From: Streptomyces sp. LHD-70
GTDB taxonomy: Bacteria > Actinomycetota > Actinomycetes > Streptomycetales > Streptomycetaceae
DNA: 64,000 nt
Direction of reading: 5' to 3'
Assembly: GCF_031157275.1 (NCBI RefSeq)
Contig: NZ_JAVIFW010000003.1
Coordinates: forward strand, 248,001 to 312,000
Shown here: positions 17,326-25,878 of the stretch, one piece after another
Position numbering within the stretch: position 1 is the stretch's first letter
Layout: each line of letters begins with the position of its first letter
The notes under the pieces: model-generated
What the model saw: the letters and a program-made list of their open reading frames with translations, nothing else
What the model was told of the DNA's origin: nothing
The model's database searches: none
Position numbers and translations under genes: made by a program

Positions 17326-19644
17326 TCAACCGCCCCCGGCGGGCCGGACAGTGACGCGTACATGCTTCATGATCGGCTGATCGCTCTGCGTGCTGTAGTC
17401 ACCGAGCGCGCACAGCACATTCATCTCCGGCATGTATCCGGCCGCGCAGCCCCGCGGAATGTCGTACGGCACCGCCAGATAGCCCTCGACCGACCTCTCG
17501 CTGCCGTCGCGCGCCGTGCTCGTGATGTGCACCGGCGCCATGTCGTCGATACCGCGCTCCCGCATGTCGGCCCGGTTCATGAAGACGAGCGTGCGCAGGT
17601 TCTTGATGCCGCGGTAGCGGTCGTTGTCGGAGTAGATCGTGGTGTTCCACTGGTCGTGCGAGCGCATCGTGCCGAGCGTGAGTGTGCCCGGCTCGGGGAC
17701 GACGTTCGGCAGGGGAGCGGCGGAGAACTCGGCGCGCCCCGACGGGGTGCGGAAGACCAGCTCGCGGGCGGGCTGCTTGATGCGGAAGCCGAGCGGCAGC
17801 CGCACCCGCCGGTTGAAGTCCTCGAAGCCGTCGAGTGCTTGGGCCATGGTGTCGCGGATGCGGTCGTAGTCCTCGATGTACCAGTCCCAGGGCGTCTCGC
17901 TCTCCGGCAGCGCGGCGCGCGCGATGCCCGCGACGATCGCCGGTTCCGAGAGCAGATGCTCCGACGCGGGCCGCTTCATGCCGAGCGACAGATGCACCAT
18001 GCTCATCGAGTCCTCGACGGACGTCCGCTGGGCACCCTTGCGCTGATGGTCCTTCTCGGTACGGCCGAGGCACGGCAGGATCAACGCCCGCTTCCCGTGC
18101 ACCACATGACTGCGATTCAGTTTCGTGCTGACCTGCACGGTCAGCGAGCAGTTGCGCAGCGCCTCGTACGTGACGGGCGTGTCCGGCGCCGCCAGGGCGA
18201 AGTTGCCGCCCATGCCGACGAACACCGTCACGTCACCGCGCCGCATCGCCTTGATCGTGGCCACCGTGTCCAGGCCGTGCTCGCGGGGCGGCTCGATCCC
18301 GCAGACCTCGGCGAGCCGGTCGAGGAAGGCTTCGGTGGGCCGGTGGTCGATGCCGCAGGTGCGGTTGCCCTGGACGTTGCTGTGCCCGCGCACGGGGGAG
18401 GGGCCCGCACCCTCGCGGCCCAGATTGCCGCGCAGCAGAAGGAGGTTGACGATCTCCCGGACCGTGTCGACACCGTGCTCGTGCTGCGTCAGGCCCAGGC
18501 ACCAGCTGACGATGGACCGGTCCGCCTCCTCGTACACGCGCGCCGCCTCGAGGATGTCGGCGCGGCTGAGGCCCGACTGCTCCTCCAACTCGTCCCAGGA
18601 CGTGGACGCGCAGAGCGCGCGGTACGCGTCGAAGCCCGTGGTGTGCCGGTCGATGAACTCCCGGTCCAGGGCCTTCGGGTCCTGCGCCGACCGCTCCAGG
18701 ATCGCCTTGGCCATCCCGCGCAGCAGCGCCATGTCGCCGCCGATGCGCACCTGAAGGTTGAGGGTGCTCGTCCTCGTCGTCTTGAACCGGGCCATGTCGA
18801 GGAAGTCGTGCGGCACGATCGTGCGCGTCGCGGCCGCCTCCACCAGCGGGTTGACGTGCACGATCTGCGCGCCGCGGTGGTACGCCTCGGCCAGTGCCGT
18901 CAGCATGCGGGGCGCGTTGGAGGCCGCGTTGACGCCGAGGATGAACAGCGCGTCGGCGGACTCCCAGTCCTTGAGGTCGACGGTCCCCTTGCCCGTGCCC
19001 AGGGCGGCCTGGAGCGCGCGGCCGCTCGCCTCGTGGCACATGTTGGAGCAGTCCGGCAGGTTGTTGGTGCCGAGCTCGCGGGCCATCAACTGGTACAGGA
19101 ACGTGGCCTCGTTGCCGAGCCGCCCCGAGGTGTAGAACGCGGCCCGGTTCGGGTCGTCGAGCTCCCGCAGATGCCGTCCGAGCAGCTCGAACGCGTCCTT
19201 CCAGCCGATCGGGACGTAGTGGTCGGTGTCCGGGTCGTACACCATCGGCTCGGTCAGCCGGCCCTGGTCCTCCAGGTCGTGGTCGCTCCACTCGAACAGC
19301 TCCGTCACGGAGTGCGCGGCGAAGAACGCGCGGTCGACCCGCTTCGGGGTCATCTCCCAGGTGACGTGCTTGATGCCGTTCTCGCAGATGTCCAGATGCA
19401 GGCCCTTGGTGTCGTCCGGCCAGGCGCAGCCGGGACAGTCGAAGCCGGTCCGCTCGTGGTTCATCTTCATGACGGCCCGCGGCCCGTCCACGAACGCGTG
19501 CTCGCGTACGAGGAACGACGTCACGCTCCTCGCGGCGCCCCAGCCCGCGGCGGGGTGGTGGTACGGGCGGAACTCGGGCTGTCCGTCGGGGGCGGGACCC
19601 ACCTCGGGCTCCCGGACGTCCGGTCGCTCCTCGTCGATGCTCAA
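17326..19644 (-). CDS. FdhF/YdeP-family molybdopterin oxidoreductase
   Basis: 772 residues from a TTG start; the in-frame frame extends upstream to 19821, but that part contains tandem repeats and the divergent promoter, so the TTG (with GGAAGG about 10 bases upstream) is preferred. The start is uncertain. Seen: N-terminal CPGCAWPD pair, LGTNNLPDCSNMCHEASG (the cofactor-ligand region of the YdeP group), FILGVNAASNAPR, VRGHSNVQGNRTCGI, and the C-terminal molybdopterin-dinucleotide domain with TIYSDNDRYRGIKN. Family members are formate-dehydrogenase-like; substrate is unproven and YdeP is linked to acid resistance. No FdhD or electron-transfer subunit is next to it. Confidence 0.9.
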   Translation of the reverse strand: MSIDEERPDVREPEVGPAPDGQPEFRPYHHPAAGWGAARSVTSFLVREHAFVDGPRAVMKMNHERTGFDCPGCAWPDDTKGLHLDICENGIKHVTWEMTPKRVDRAFFAAHSVTELFEWSDHDLEDQGRLTEPMVYDPDTDHYVPIGWKDAFELLGRHLRELDDPNRAAFYTSGRLGNEATFLYQLMARELGTNNLPDCSNMCHEASGRALQAALGTGKGTVDLKDWESADALFILGVNAASNAPRMLTALAEAYHRGAQIVHVNPLVEAAATRTIVPHDFLDMARFKTTRTSTLNLQVRIGGDMALLRGMAKAILERSAQDPKALDREFIDRHTTGFDAYRALCASTSWDELEEQSGLSRADILEAARVYEEADRSIVSWCLGLTQHEHGVDTVREIVNLLLLRGNLGREGAGPSPVRGHSNVQGNRTCGIDHRPTEAFLDRLAEVCGIEPPREHGLDTVATIKAMRRGDVTVFVGMGGNFALAAPDTPVTYEALRNCSLTVQVSTKLNRSHVVHGKRALILPCLGRTEKDHQRKGAQRTSVEDSMSMVHLSLGMKRPASEHLLSEPAIVAGIARAALPESETPWDWYIEDYDRIRDTMAQALDGFEDFNRRVRLPLGFRIKQPARELVFRTPSGRAEFSAAPLPNVVPEPGTLTLGTMRSHDQWNTTIYSDNDRYRGIKNLRTLVFMNRADMRERGIDDMAPVHITSTARDGSERSVEGYLAVPYDIPRGCAAGYMPEMNVLCALGDYSTQSDQPIMKHVRVTVRPAGGG

Positions 19645-19667
19645 GACTCTCAACCCTTCCCGTGTAC

Positions 19668-19735
19668 GGGTGCGAGGTGGCCCCTGTGGGGGTGCGGGGT
19701 GACCCCTTGTGCGGGCGCGAGGTGGCCCCGCAGGC
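19668..19735. repeat. Three tandem ~23-bp imperfect repeats
   Basis: Units at 19668-19689, 19690-19712 and 19713-19735 share the core GGGTGCGAGGTGGCCCC with a few changes. They lie in the divergent region between the molybdopterin oxidoreductase and the DyP gene, 24 bases upstream of the former's TTG start. Confidence 0.6.
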
Positions 19736-19803
19736 GGGCGCCCCGGCAAGCGGTCCGGTCCTCGGGGTGCGTACGCGGGGCTGCACCCTCGGGCGGCCCC
19801 GCC

Positions 19804-19809
19804 TAGGCT
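19804..19809 (+). promoter_or_regulatory. Candidate -10 (TAGGCT) for dyp-encapsulin operon
   Basis: TAGGCT in a CGCCTAGGCTG context is a frequent Streptomyces -10 box. It lies 70 bases before the DyP ATG. The -35 region is not clear. Confidence 0.35.
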
Positions 19810-19833
19810 GACGCCGACCAATCGGTCCGCTTT

Positions 19834-19849
19834 GTCACCGTTTGGTGAC
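19834..19849. promoter_or_regulatory. Inverted repeat operator candidate before dyp
   Basis: GTCACC-GTTT-GGTGAC is a perfect 6-bp dyad 30-45 bases upstream of the DyP start and just downstream of the candidate -10, a position suited to a repressor. No regulator gene is adjacent. Confidence 0.45.
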
Positions 19850-19878
19850 GTTCTCTGTCATTCTCCGACGGGAGTCCC

Positions 19879-21054
19879 ATGGTCGCAGCGCAACCCGTCA
19901 TCACCCCGCCCGCGAAGGCCGCGGTCTTCCTGGTCGCCACCGTGAACCCCGGCGGCGAGGACGCGGTGCGCGAGACGCTCCAGGACCTCGCCGGGCTGAT
20001 CCGCTCGGTCTCCTTCCGCGAGCCCGCGGCGGGCCTCGCCTGTGTCGCCGGGATCGGCTCGCACGCCTGGGACCGCCTCGCCGGCGGGCCCCGCCCCCGC
20101 GAGCTGCACCCCTTCGAAGCCCTCCAGGGCCCCCGGCACGCCGCCCCGGCCACCCCCGGCGACCTCCTCTTCCACCTGCGCGCCCGCCGCCTCGACCTCT
20201 GCTTCGAGCTGGCCCGGCTGATCGTGGACGCGCTGGGCGACGCCGTCACCGTCGTCGACGAGGTGCACGGATTCGGCTACTTCGACGCCCGCGACCTCCT
20301 CGGCTTCGTCGACGGCAGCGAGAACCCCACGGGCGGCGCCGCCCACGACGCGGTCCACATCGGCGACGAGGACCCGCCCTTCCGCGGCGGGAGTTACGTC
20401 ATCGTGCAGAAGTACGTGCACGACATGGCCGCCTGGAACGCGCTCAGCGTCGAGGAACAGGAACGCGTCATCGGCCGCAGCAAGGCGGACAACATCGAGA
20501 TGGCCGACGACGCCAAGCCCGCCGACTCGCACGTCGCGCTCACCACGGTCGAGGACGACGACGGCACGGAGCGGAAGATCGTCCGCGAGAACATGCCGTT
20601 CGGGCAGGTCGGCCAGGGCGAGTTCGGCACGTACTTCATCGGCTACGCGCACACGCCCGACGTGACCGAGCGGATGCTGCGCAACATGTTCATCGGCGAT
20701 CCGCCCGGCACCACGGACCGCATCCTCGACTTCTCCACGGCCGTCACCGGCGGCCTCTTCTTCGTACCCAGCGCCGAGCTGCTCGAGGACTTCCCCGCCC
20801 CGCCGTCCGCTTCCGCTTCCGCTCCCGCTTCCGCTCCCGCGTCCGAGTCCGGGCAGGCCCCGGAGCCCCAACCCGCTGGAGCCTCCCTCGCAGACCCCGA
20901 CCCCGGCCCGTCCGCCGTGGCGGTCCTGCCCACCGAGTCCGTCGAACTCGCCGAGCCCGCCGCACCCGCCGCACCGGCCGAGGCGCCCGAGCCCGCCCCG
21001 CAGCCCGTCCGCAGCGGCTCCCTCGGCATCGGCAGCCTGAAAGGAACGCCATGA
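19879..21054 (+). CDS. DyP-type peroxidase with encapsulin targeting tail
   Basis: 391 residues. A heme peroxidase that oxidises dyes and phenolic compounds with H2O2. The catalytic GXXDG motif is GFVDGSENPTG (distal Asp), the candidate proximal His is in DSHVALTT, and the distal Arg lies in IVRENMPFGQ. Residues 1-310 form the enzyme. Residues about 311-378 are a Pro/Ala/Ser/Glu linker, and the last residues contain GSLGIGSLKG, the type of C-terminal peptide that docks cargo inside family 1 encapsulin shells. The gene overlaps the encapsulin gene by ATGA. GGGAG precedes the ATG. Confidence 0.95.
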   Translation: MVAAQPVITPPAKAAVFLVATVNPGGEDAVRETLQDLAGLIRSVSFREPAAGLACVAGIGSHAWDRLAGGPRPRELHPFEALQGPRHAAPATPGDLLFHLRARRLDLCFELARLIVDALGDAVTVVDEVHGFGYFDARDLLGFVDGSENPTGGAAHDAVHIGDEDPPFRGGSYVIVQKYVHDMAAWNALSVEEQERVIGRSKADNIEMADDAKPADSHVALTTVEDDDGTERKIVRENMPFGQVGQGEFGTYFIGYAHTPDVTERMLRNMFIGDPPGTTDRILDFSTAVTGGLFFVPSAELLEDFPAPPSASASAPASAPASESGQAPEPQPAGASLADPDPGPSAVAVLPTESVELAEPAAPAAPAEAPEPAPQPVRSGSLGIGSLKGTP

Positions 21055-21863
21055 CGCCCCCCGTCGTCACCAACCTGCACCGCGAACTCGCCCCGATCAC
21101 CCCGGCCGCCTGGGCCGAGATCGAGGAGGAGGCCCGCCGCACCTTCCGCCGCCACGTCGCCGGCCGTCGCGTCGTCGACGTCCCCGACGCCGGCGGCCCC
21201 CAGCTCTCCGCCGTCGGCACCGGCCACCTCATCGACATGACCCCGCCCGCCCCCGGCGTCACCGCCCGGCTGCGCGAGTGCAGACCGCTGGTCGAGCTGC
21301 GAGTGCCGTTCACCGTCGACCGCGCCGCCGTCGACGACGTGGACCGCGGCGCCCAGGACTCCGACTGGCAGCCCGTCAAGGACGCCGCGCGCACCATGGC
21401 GCACGTCGAGGACCGCACGATCTTCGACGGGTACGCCGCCGCCCAGATCGACGGCCTGCGCGCCTGCTCCTCCAACCCGGTCGTGAGCCTCCCGGCCGAG
21501 GCGCGTGACTACCCCGACGCGGTCAGCCGCGCCCTCACCGAACTCCGCCTCGCCGGGGTCGACGGCCCGTACCAACTCCTCCTGGGCGCCGAGGAGTACA
21601 GAGCCGTCAGCGAGACCTCCGACCACGGCTACCCGATCGCCGCCCACCTCGCCCGCATGCTCGACGGCACCCCGATCTGGGCCCCCGCCCTCAGCGGCGG
21701 CTTCGTCCTCTCCACCCGCGGCGGCGACTTCGAACTCCACCTCGGCCAGGACGTCGCCATCGGCTACGCCTCCCACGACGCCCACCACATCGAGCTCTAC
21801 TTCCACGAGGCGCTGACGTTTCTCGCGTACACGGACGAGGCGGTCGTCGTGCTCGAAGCCTGA
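21051..21863 (+). CDS. Family 1 encapsulin shell protein
   Basis: 270 residues, normal for T=1 family 1 encapsulins with HK97-type fold. Recognised from the N-terminal NLHRELAPITPAAWAEIEEEA and FRRHVAGRRVVDVPD, the E-loop region, ERGAQDSDW-type RGAQDSDWQPVKDAA, AQIDGLRA, and the A-domain pattern GGDFELHLGQDVAIGY. Sixty copies would form a compartment of about 24 nm that holds the DyP peroxidase encoded just upstream; the ATGA overlap implies coupled translation. AAAGGA supplies the ribosome site. Confidence 0.95.
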   Translation: MTPPVVTNLHRELAPITPAAWAEIEEEARRTFRRHVAGRRVVDVPDAGGPQLSAVGTGHLIDMTPPAPGVTARLRECRPLVELRVPFTVDRAAVDDVDRGAQDSDWQPVKDAARTMAHVEDRTIFDGYAAAQIDGLRACSSNPVVSLPAEARDYPDAVSRALTELRLAGVDGPYQLLLGAEEYRAVSETSDHGYPIAAHLARMLDGTPIWAPALSGGFVLSTRGGDFELHLGQDVAIGYASHDAHHIELYFHEALTFLAYTDEAVVVLEA

Positions 21864-21920
21864 CCGCACCTCCCAACCCCCTTACCCGGCACCGGAATCG
21901 ACGTTCGGAGGCCGTACGTG

Positions 21921-22592
21921 ATGGAATCCCCCACGAAACGGCAGGTAGACGGGGGAGGACCTCAGGTGGGCAGGGCGACGGAGCGGACGCGGGCCGCGGT
22001 CGAGCGGGCGCGGGACCAGGTGCCGGCGGGGGAGGCGGTGCGCGGGGCGCATGTGGCCGCGGTGGCGACGCGGGCGCCGAAGCCCGGGAGGTTCCGCCGA
22101 CCCCGCGTCCTGCGGGGTGAGTGGCGCACGCTCTTCAGCTGGTGCCTGACCCCGTTGAACGTCTACCTGGTGCTCTCGACCCTCACCCTGGTCCCGGACC
22201 CGTCCGGCGGCAGGAAGAGGCCCGGCGGCAAGCCCTTCAGCGGCGGCTGGGACAGCCTGGCCGGGCAGCTCGCCCGCGCCCTGCACCCGCGCAGCAGAAA
22301 CGGCGTGGACACGGTCATGCAGGTCACCGACCGCCGCCTCCAGCTCGTGTACGTCTCCCACGCGGGGTCCTTCCGCGGCACACCCCGCCGCGTCGAGGCC
22401 GGCTGGTCCATGGACGTGCGGCATGTCAACTGGATCCGGGACCGCAGCGACGACGTCGGCGGCTGCCACGAGATCGGGTTCTCCGACGGCTCGTGGTGCT
22501 CGGTGCAGTTCCAGGGCCAGGGCTGGCACAAGATGTCCGACGCGTTCCCGTACCGCCTGAGCCACCTGGACCCGCACCCGTACGGAGGCTGA
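21921..22592 (+). CDS. Hypothetical protein (223 aa)
   Basis: A GGAGG stands 9 bases before this ATG; a GTG three bases earlier is an equal choice. The first ~75 residues are basic and polar and probably disordered. A short hydrophobic segment (LFSWCLTPLNVYLVLSTLTLV) near residues 80-100 might be a membrane or buried helix. The C-terminal ~120 residues look like a small beta-rich domain with VMQVTDRRLQLVYV, EAGWSMDVRHVNWIRD, and EIGFSDGSWCSVQFQGQGW. I do not recognise a family. It lies 57 bases after the encapsulin gene on the same strand and could be part of that transcript, but nothing in the sequence ties it to the compartment. Confidence 0.7.
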   Translation: MESPTKRQVDGGGPQVGRATERTRAAVERARDQVPAGEAVRGAHVAAVATRAPKPGRFRRPRVLRGEWRTLFSWCLTPLNVYLVLSTLTLVPDPSGGRKRPGGKPFSGGWDSLAGQLARALHPRSRNGVDTVMQVTDRRLQLVYVSHAGSFRGTPRRVEAGWSMDVRHVNWIRDRSDDVGGCHEIGFSDGSWCSVQFQGQGWHKMSDAFPYRLSHLDPHPYGG

Positions 22593-22659
22593 AACCCGCC
22601 CCCTCCCGCCCGGCGGGCCACGCGCCTACCCTGGGTAACAAGCGGCAGGAGGCGCGACC

Positions 22660-23604
22660 GTGCGGGACGTGAGCAGCGGCGAGGGCGCGGATCCCGGGTT
22701 CTTCGGGCCCGGCACCGTGACCTGGCAGATGCACGCCGACCCGATGATGTGGATCGCGGGCGTCCGCGCGCTGTACCTGCAAGCCCTGCACCCGCGCGTC
22801 GTCCGCGGCGTCCTGCAGAACTCGGACTTTCGCCGGGACGCCTGGGGCCGCCTGCTCCGTACCGCGGACTTCGTCGGCACCCTCAGCTACGGCACCGCAC
22901 AGGACGCCGAACAGGCCGCCGCCCGGATCCGCCGCATCCACCGCCGGCTCAAGGCCACCGACCCCGACACCGGCGAGGTGTACCGCGTCGACGAGCCCGA
23001 GCTGCTCCTGTGGGTGCACTGCGCCGAGGTCGCCAGCTACGTCGAAGTGCTGCGGCGCTCCGGCTTCCCGCTCACCCCGTCCCTCGCCGACCGGTACATC
23101 GACGAACAGCGCGAGAGCGCCCGCCTCGTCGGCCTCGACCCCGCCGACGTGCCCGCCGACCGGGCCGAGATGCGGGCGTACTTCGCGCGCGAACGGCCCC
23201 GGCTCGCCGTCGGCGCAGAGGCGCGGGAGGTGGACGACTTCCTGCGGAGCCCGACCACACCGCCGCTCCTCGTCCCCGCGCGCGACCTGCTCTGGCGGCG
23301 CGTGGCGAACCTCGCGTACGCCGCACTGCCCCCGTACGCCCACGAGTTGTACGGCCGGCGCGCGCCCGAACAGGGGGTGGTGGACCTGCGGTTGCGCGCC
23401 GCCGGTAACATCCTGCGCTGCGTTCCCGCATATCTGCGCTGGCAGCTGCCGCCCAAGCACATCCTGCGGGCGATGGCGCGGCTCGGCCCCGGCAGCCGAC
23501 CCGCACCGTACAAACTCCGCGGACAGGCAGCCATACTGGACGGGCCGGGGAGGGCGATGCGAGGCGACGGGGGCGATACCACGAGATGGCGGACACCAGG
23601 CTGA
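22660..23604 (+). CDS. Oxygenase MpaB family protein (DUF2236)
   Basis: 314 residues from a GTG with AGGAGG 8 bases upstream. The DUF2236 signature is clear: a helical core starting FFGPGTVTWQMHADPMMWIA, then LYLQALHPRVVRGVLQNS, LLWVHCAEVASYVEVL, and the C-terminal LPPYAHELYGRR. This family includes MpaB and latex-clearing proteins, which bind heme or other iron cofactors through conserved His residues and cleave hydrocarbon chains; the substrate here is unknown. The 3' end overlaps the kinase gene start by 19 bases in another frame, so the two are translationally linked. Confidence 0.88.
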   Translation: MRDVSSGEGADPGFFGPGTVTWQMHADPMMWIAGVRALYLQALHPRVVRGVLQNSDFRRDAWGRLLRTADFVGTLSYGTAQDAEQAAARIRRIHRRLKATDPDTGEVYRVDEPELLLWVHCAEVASYVEVLRRSGFPLTPSLADRYIDEQRESARLVGLDPADVPADRAEMRAYFARERPRLAVGAEAREVDDFLRSPTTPPLLVPARDLLWRRVANLAYAALPPYAHELYGRRAPEQGVVDLRLRAAGNILRCVPAYLRWQLPPKHILRAMARLGPGSRPAPYKLRGQAAILDGPGRAMRGDGGDTTRWRTPG

Positions 23605-25805
23605 TCCAGGGCCGGTACCGGCTGCTCGACCGGATCGGGCGCGGCGGCATGGGCGAGGTGTGGCGCGCCCACGACGAGTCGCTCGACCGGCATGTCGCCG
23701 TGAAGTGCCTCAAGCCGCTCGGCCCCCAACAGGGCGACCCGGGCATCGGCAAGGTGCTGCGCGAACGCTTCCGGCGCGAGGCCCGCGTCGCCGCGTCCCT
23801 GCAGCACCGCGGCATCACCGTCGTGCACGACTTCGGCGAGGACGACGGCGTGCTCTACCTCGTCATGGAGCTCCTGGACGGCCGCAACCTCAGCCAGCTG
23901 ATGGACGAGAACGGCCCCGGTCCGCTCTCCGTGCCGGACGTCGTCGACGTCACCGAACAGGTCGCGCACGCCCTCGCGTACACCCACGACCAGAGCATCA
24001 TCCACCGCGACCTGAAGCCCGCCAACATCATGCGGCTCACCGACGGCACGGTGAAGATCTGCGACTTCGGCATCGCCCGGCTCGGCCACGACGTCGGCTT
24101 CACCGCGAAGCTCACCGGCACCAACATCGCCATGGGCACCCCGCACTACATGTCGCCCGAGCAGATCGGCGGCGAGCCGATCGACTACCGCAGCGACCTC
24201 TACTCCCTCGGCTGCGTCCTGTACGAGATCGCCACCGGCGCCCCGCCCTTCAACCACGGCGACGCCTGGGCCGTACTCCTCGGACACCGCGACACCACAC
24301 CCGATCCGCCCCGCAGCCACCGGCCCGAACTCCCCGAGTTCCTGGAGCGGATCGTCCTGGACCTGCTCGCCAAGTCCCCCGACGACCGCCCCGGCGACGC
24401 CCGCGAACTCGCCCAGCGCATCACCGCCGCCCGCGGCGGCACCCTCGCCCACCCGGCCCCACGCCCGGCCGCACCGCAGAAGGCCAACGCCCAACTGCCG
24501 GACTGGACCCGCGGCATGACCACGGGCCCCAAGGCCACCGGCGCCGTCGACCTGCGCGCCGTCCCGCTCGACGCCGCCGCAGGCCTCACCGGCGAGTGGA
24601 TCTCCCGGATCGACGGCCGCCGCACCCCCGACGCCGGACAGCCCCGCCGCGCCGAACGCTCCACCGCACCCCCGGAGTTGCTCTCCGTCCTCGCCACCCG
24701 GCACACCGCGGGCCTCAGCCTGAGCCGCCTCGGCCGCTGGGACGAGGCCGTCGAGGTGCACCGCGAAGTCGCCGCCGAACGCGAACAGGCCCTCGGCGCC
24801 GGCCACCCCGACACCCTCGCCAGCCGGTACGAAGTGGCCTTCACCCTCAGCCGCACCGGCCGGCCCGGCGAGGCCCTGCGCGAGTTCGAGCACGTCGCCC
24901 GCGGCCGCGAACGCGCCCTCGGCGCCGACCACCCCGACACGCTCGGCGCCCGCCAGGAGGTCGCCTACGTACTCGGCCAGCTGGGCCGGCACTTCGAGGC
25001 GCACGAGGTCTACTCGGCCGTGCTCGCCGGCCGCGAACGCTCCCCGCGCCTCGGCCCCGACCACCCCGACACTCTGCGCTGCCGCCACAACCTCGCCTAC
25101 AACCTCAGCCGCCTCGGCCGCCTGGAGGAGGCGCACCGCACGGCCGGCGAGGTGGCCGACGCCCGCGCCCGTATCCTCGGCCCACTGCACCCCGACACGC
25201 TCGTGACGCGGTACGAAGTGGCGTACGCCCTGGGCCAGTTGGGCCGCTGGGCCGAGGCGCTGCAGACCTACCGCGAGGTGGCCGAGGCGCGCGGCCAGGC
25301 CCTCGGGCCCGAGCACCCGGACACGCTCGCCGCGCGCTACGAGGTCGGCATCAGCCTCGGCCGCCTGGGCCACAGCGCCGAGGCCCTCGCCCTCTACCGC
25401 GACCTGGCCGCCGACCGCGCCCGCGTGCACGGCCCCGAGCACCCGGAGACGCTCCGCGCCCGGCACGGCATCGGCGTCAACCTGGGCCGCCTCGGCCGCT
25501 GGCAGGAGGCCCTGGCGGAGGCCCAGGAGGTGTGCGCCGCGCGCGTACGGGCCCTGGGCGCCGACCACTCCGACACCCTGGTCAGCCGCCGCGAGGTCGC
25601 CGTCGGGTGCGGCTGGCTCGGCCGCTGGGATGAGTCGCTCGCCGAGTACCACCGGATCGCCGACTCCCGCGAACGTGTCCTGGGCACCGGCCACCCCGAG
25701 GCCCTCGCCGCCCGCCACGACGAGGCGCAGTGCCTGGAGCAGCTGGGGCGCGGGGCGGAGGCGGCTGAGCTGTACGGACGGATCGCGGCGCAGCGGGGGA
25801 GGTAG
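23586..25805 (+). CDS. Soluble Ser/Thr protein kinase with C-terminal TPR repeat array
   Basis: 739 residues. The kinase domain (about 8-275) is complete: glycine loop GRGGMGEVWRA, catalytic Lys AVKCLK, HRD loop IIHRDLKPANIM, DFG loop ICDFGIARL, and MSPEQIGG. There is no transmembrane helix or PASTA domain, so it is cytosolic. After a Pro/Ala linker, residues about 370-739 contain eight ~42-residue TPR-type repeats of the kinesin-light-chain kind, each with HPDTL or a close variant followed by LGRWxEA. The array probably binds a protein partner or substrate. It overlaps the MpaB-family gene. Targets are unknown. Confidence 0.93.
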   Translation: MADTRLIQGRYRLLDRIGRGGMGEVWRAHDESLDRHVAVKCLKPLGPQQGDPGIGKVLRERFRREARVAASLQHRGITVVHDFGEDDGVLYLVMELLDGRNLSQLMDENGPGPLSVPDVVDVTEQVAHALAYTHDQSIIHRDLKPANIMRLTDGTVKICDFGIARLGHDVGFTAKLTGTNIAMGTPHYMSPEQIGGEPIDYRSDLYSLGCVLYEIATGAPPFNHGDAWAVLLGHRDTTPDPPRSHRPELPEFLERIVLDLLAKSPDDRPGDARELAQRITAARGGTLAHPAPRPAAPQKANAQLPDWTRGMTTGPKATGAVDLRAVPLDAAAGLTGEWISRIDGRRTPDAGQPRRAERSTAPPELLSVLATRHTAGLSLSRLGRWDEAVEVHREVAAEREQALGAGHPDTLASRYEVAFTLSRTGRPGEALREFEHVARGRERALGADHPDTLGARQEVAYVLGQLGRHFEAHEVYSAVLAGRERSPRLGPDHPDTLRCRHNLAYNLSRLGRLEEAHRTAGEVADARARILGPLHPDTLVTRYEVAYALGQLGRWAEALQTYREVAEARGQALGPEHPDTLAARYEVGISLGRLGHSAEALALYRDLAADRARVHGPEHPETLRARHGIGVNLGRLGRWQEALAEAQEVCAARVRALGADHSDTLVSRREVAVGCGWLGRWDESLAEYHRIADSRERVLGTGHPEALAARHDEAQCLEQLGRGAEAAELYGRIAAQRGR

Positions 25806-25810
25806 CGGTT

Positions 25811-25840
25811 CGCTGGGAGGTGCCCCCAGGACGGGCTGAA
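25811..25840. repeat. Dispersed repeat (partial copy)
   Basis: A partial copy of the element CGCTGGGAGGTGCCCCCAG also present at 40574-40612 and 58150-58189. It lies just after the kinase stop codon. CTGGG and CCCAG arms can form a small hairpin. Confidence 0.5.
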
Positions 25841-25878
25841 CGGGTGGCCCCCACCCCACCCCCGTGTTAGCAAGAGCC

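Noticed and set aside
19645..19821. N-terminal extension of the molybdopterin oxidoreductase
   Set aside because: The extension is Arg/Pro/Gly-rich, covers tandem repeats and the divergent promoter, and makes the protein longer than the family.
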